In this document: piece by piece, positions 48,907-50,504 of the stretch | Position numbering within the stretch: position 1 is the stretch's first letter | Layout of the letters: every line of letters starts with the position of its first letter | Assembly (NCBI RefSeq): GCF_015680235.1 | Contig: NZ_JADLJL010000034.1 | Span: 1-50,504, forward strand | Direction: 5' to 3' | Origin: Pseudomonas guariconensis | GTDB lineage: Bacteria > Pseudomonadota > Gammaproteobacteria > Pseudomonadales > Pseudomonadaceae | DNA: 50,504 nucleotides | Notes under the pieces: generated by a model | Seen by the model: only the letters and a program-made list of their open reading frames with translations | Databases searched by the model: none | Told to the model about the DNA's origin: nothing | Made by a program: the position numbers and the translations under genes

Positions 48907-50400
48907 ATGAGCATCGTTCAGCACCTGATCAACGGCGAGCTGGTTTCCAAGGGCGAGCGCACCGCCGATGTCTTCAACCCGTCCACGGGCGAGAGTACCC
49001 GCAAGGTCGAACTGGCCAGCCGCGCCACCGTCCAGGAAGCCATCGATTCGGCCAAAGCTGCATTCCCGGCCTGGCGTAACATGCCGCCGGCCAAGCGTGC
49101 CCAGGTGATGTTCCGCTTCAAGCAACTGCTGGAGCAGAACGAAGCGCGTATTTCGCAACTGATCAGCGAAGAGCACGGCAAGACCCTGGAAGACGCTGCC
49201 GGTGAACTCAAGCGCGGCATCGAGAACGTCGAGTTCGCCTGCGCCGCGCCGGAGCTGCTCAAGGGTGAGTACAGCCGCAACGTTGGCCCGAACATCGACG
49301 CCTGGTCCGACTTCCAGCCGTTGGGCATCGTCGCCGGCATCACCCCGTTCAACTTCCCGGCCATGGTGCCGCTGTGGATGTACCCGCTGGCCATTGCCTG
49401 TGGCAACGCCTTCATCCTCAAGCCGTCCGAGCGTGACCCGAGCTCGACCCTGTTCATCGCCCAGTTGCTCCACGAAGCAGGCTTGCCCAAAGGCATCCTC
49501 AACGTTGTGCATGGCGACAAGGAAGCGGTCGATGCATTGATCGAGGCGCCAGAGGTCAAGGCCCTGAGCTTCGTGGGGTCGACCCCGATCGCCGAATACA
49601 TCTATGCCGAAGGCACCAAGCGCGGCAAGCGTGTGCAGGCTTTGGGGGGCGCGAAGAACCATGCCGTGCTGATGCCCGACGCCGACCTGGACAACGCGGT
49701 CAGCGCGCTGATGGGCGCGGCCTACGGTTCCTGCGGCGAGCGCTGCATGGCTATTTCGGTCGCAGTGTGCGTGGGCGACCAGGTTGCCGATGCGCTGATC
49801 GCCAAGCTTGAGCCGCAGATCAAGGCACTGAAGATCGGTGCCGGTACTTCCTGTGGCCTGGACATGGGCCCGTTGGTGACTGCTGCAGCCCGTGACAAGG
49901 TGGTGGGCTATATCGATGACGGTGTGGCTGCTGGTGCCAAGCTGGTGGTCGACGGTCGTGGCCTGCGCGTGAGTGGTCATGAGGACGGCTACTTCGTTGG
50001 CGGCACTCTGTTCGACCATGTCACCCCGCAAATGCGCATCTATAAAGAAGAGATCTTCGGCCCGGTGTTGTGCGTGGTGCGTGTGAACAGCCTGGAAGAT
50101 GCCATGCGCCTGATCAACGAGCATGAGTACGGCAACGGCACTTGCATCTTCACCCGTGACGGTGAGGCAGCGCGCCTGTTCTGCGACGAGATCGAGGTGG
50201 GCATGGTGGGTGTCAACGTGCCGCTGCCGGTGCCGGTGGCCTACCACAGCTTCGGTGGTTGGAAGCGTTCGTTGTTCGGCGACCTGCATGCCTATGGCCC
50301 GGACGGGGTGCGCTTCTATACCCGTCGCAAGGCCATTACCCAGCGCTGGCCGCAGCGGGCGAGCCATGAGGCTTCGCAGTTTGCGTTTCCTAGTCTTTAA
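48907..50400 (+). CDS. mmsA: Methylmalonate/malonate semialdehyde dehydrogenase (acetylating)
   Basis: This 497-residue CoA-dependent aldehyde dehydrogenase oxidises malonate semialdehyde from BauA to acetyl-CoA and CO2 (or methylmalonate semialdehyde to propionyl-CoA). The catalytic Cys280 is in GSCGERCMAIS. GIVAGITPFNFPAMVPLWMY and FIFTRDG-type end motifs fit MmsA/BauC. CTGGAG lies before the ATG at 48907. It is downstream of bauA. Confidence 0.96.
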   Translation: MSIVQHLINGELVSKGERTADVFNPSTGESTRKVELASRATVQEAIDSAKAAFPAWRNMPPAKRAQVMFRFKQLLEQNEARISQLISEEHGKTLEDAAGELKRGIENVEFACAAPELLKGEYSRNVGPNIDAWSDFQPLGIVAGITPFNFPAMVPLWMYPLAIACGNAFILKPSERDPSSTLFIAQLLHEAGLPKGILNVVHGDKEAVDALIEAPEVKALSFVGSTPIAEYIYAEGTKRGKRVQALGGAKNHAVLMPDADLDNAVSALMGAAYGSCGERCMAISVAVCVGDQVADALIAKLEPQIKALKIGAGTSCGLDMGPLVTAAARDKVVGYIDDGVAAGAKLVVDGRGLRVSGHEDGYFVGGTLFDHVTPQMRIYKEEIFGPVLCVVRVNSLEDAMRLINEHEYGNGTCIFTRDGEAARLFCDEIEVGMVGVNVPLPVPVAYHSFGGWKRSLFGDLHAYGPDGVRFYTRRKAITQRWPQRASHEASQFAFPSL

Positions 50401-50414
50401 ATAGAGTGGGTTGA

Positions 50415-50450
50415 AGCGGGGAGGCCGGTAGGCCTCCCCGCTTTGTTTTT
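50415..50450 (+). terminator. Intrinsic terminator of the bauA-mmsA operon
   Basis: AGCGGGGAGGCC-GGTA-GGCCTCCCCGCT is a perfect 12-base stem with a 4-base loop, followed by TTGTTTTT. It lies 14 bases after the mmsA stop and is a strong Rho-independent terminator. Confidence 0.97.
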
Positions 50451-50504
50451 CGGCAATATCGAAGTTTTTTGAAAATAACGGTTGACGCGCCGTTTCAGGG
50501 GCCT

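Noticed and set aside
48883..50367. 494-codon minus-strand frame opposite mmsA
   Set aside because: It lies exactly opposite mmsA with no ribosome site or motif.
1..50504. Genomic island boundaries, tRNA or insertion sequences around the Tad locus
   Set aside because: No tRNA, integrase, transposase or direct-repeat pair was recognised at either end.

Overview
The window is a chromosomal segment of a high-GC gammaproteobacterium, almost certainly a Pseudomonas of the P. putida group. The evidence is the codon bias, the many 'GGGAGCGGGCTTGTCCCGCGA'/'GCCGGCTTGCCGGCGA' REP elements between genes, and the gene order from cmoM/mazG through cueR-copA-copZ and adenine deaminase to bauA-mmsA. No rRNA, tRNA, CRISPR array, transposase or integrase was seen. 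All calls come from reading the sequence and recalled family knowledge; no search was run.

Layout. (1) 0.2-7.9 kb: a bacterial alpha-2-macroglobulin lipoprotein with an intact CLEQ thioester motif, and penicillin-binding protein 1C, with a small antisense membrane-protein gene between them. (2) 8.2-11.1 kb: an orphan two-partner-secretion transporter (TpsB), then two oppositely oriented, less GC-rich genes for secreted ricin-like proteins. One of these is intact and the other looks like a decayed duplicate. (3) 11.2-26.2 kb: a complete Flp type IVb pilus (Tad) locus. It holds an orphan receiver protein, flp, rcpC, rcpA, tadZ, tadA, tadB, tadC, tadD, a DUF3613 gene, the regulator pprB, prepilin peptidase fppA, tadF, the sensor kinase pprA and tadG. 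Content and order follow the P. aeruginosa locus, with tadG moved beyond pprA. (4) 26.3-28.6 kb: two tandem DUF4136 lipoproteins, the tRNA-modifying methyltransferase CmoM and a MazG-like pyrophosphohydrolase. (5) 28.7-32.4 kb: MaoC dehydratase and FabG4-type reductase genes, divergent from a FadA2-type thiolase, matching the htdX-fabG4/fadA2 arrangement of mycobacteria. (6) 32.6-34.6 kb: a dCache chemoreceptor. (7) 34.8-38.4 kb: a copper-efflux module (cueR, copA, a small secreted protein, copZ) with two clear CueR-type operators. (8) 38.7-44.6 kb: a Bcr/CflA-type exporter, a small protein, an ArsR-like regulator, adenine deaminase, 8-oxoguanine deaminase and a short-chain dehydrogenase. (9) 45.0-50.4 kb: a YigZ/IMPACT protein, a RutR-like TetR regulator, a LysR regulator (probably BauR) and the beta-alanine catabolic pair bauA-mmsA, ending in a strong terminator.

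How they work together. The Tad block encodes the pilin, its peptidase, the secretion motor and channel, and its own two-component control. The copper block is a self-contained sensor/pump/chaperone regulon. The 41-50 kb block breaks down purine bases and beta-alanine or polyamine products to central metabolites. Besides these known systems, two signals stand out: a cluster of perfect DnaA-box 9-mers confined to 40.1-47.3 kb, and the duplicated ricin-like genes, which share an upstream element at identical spacing.
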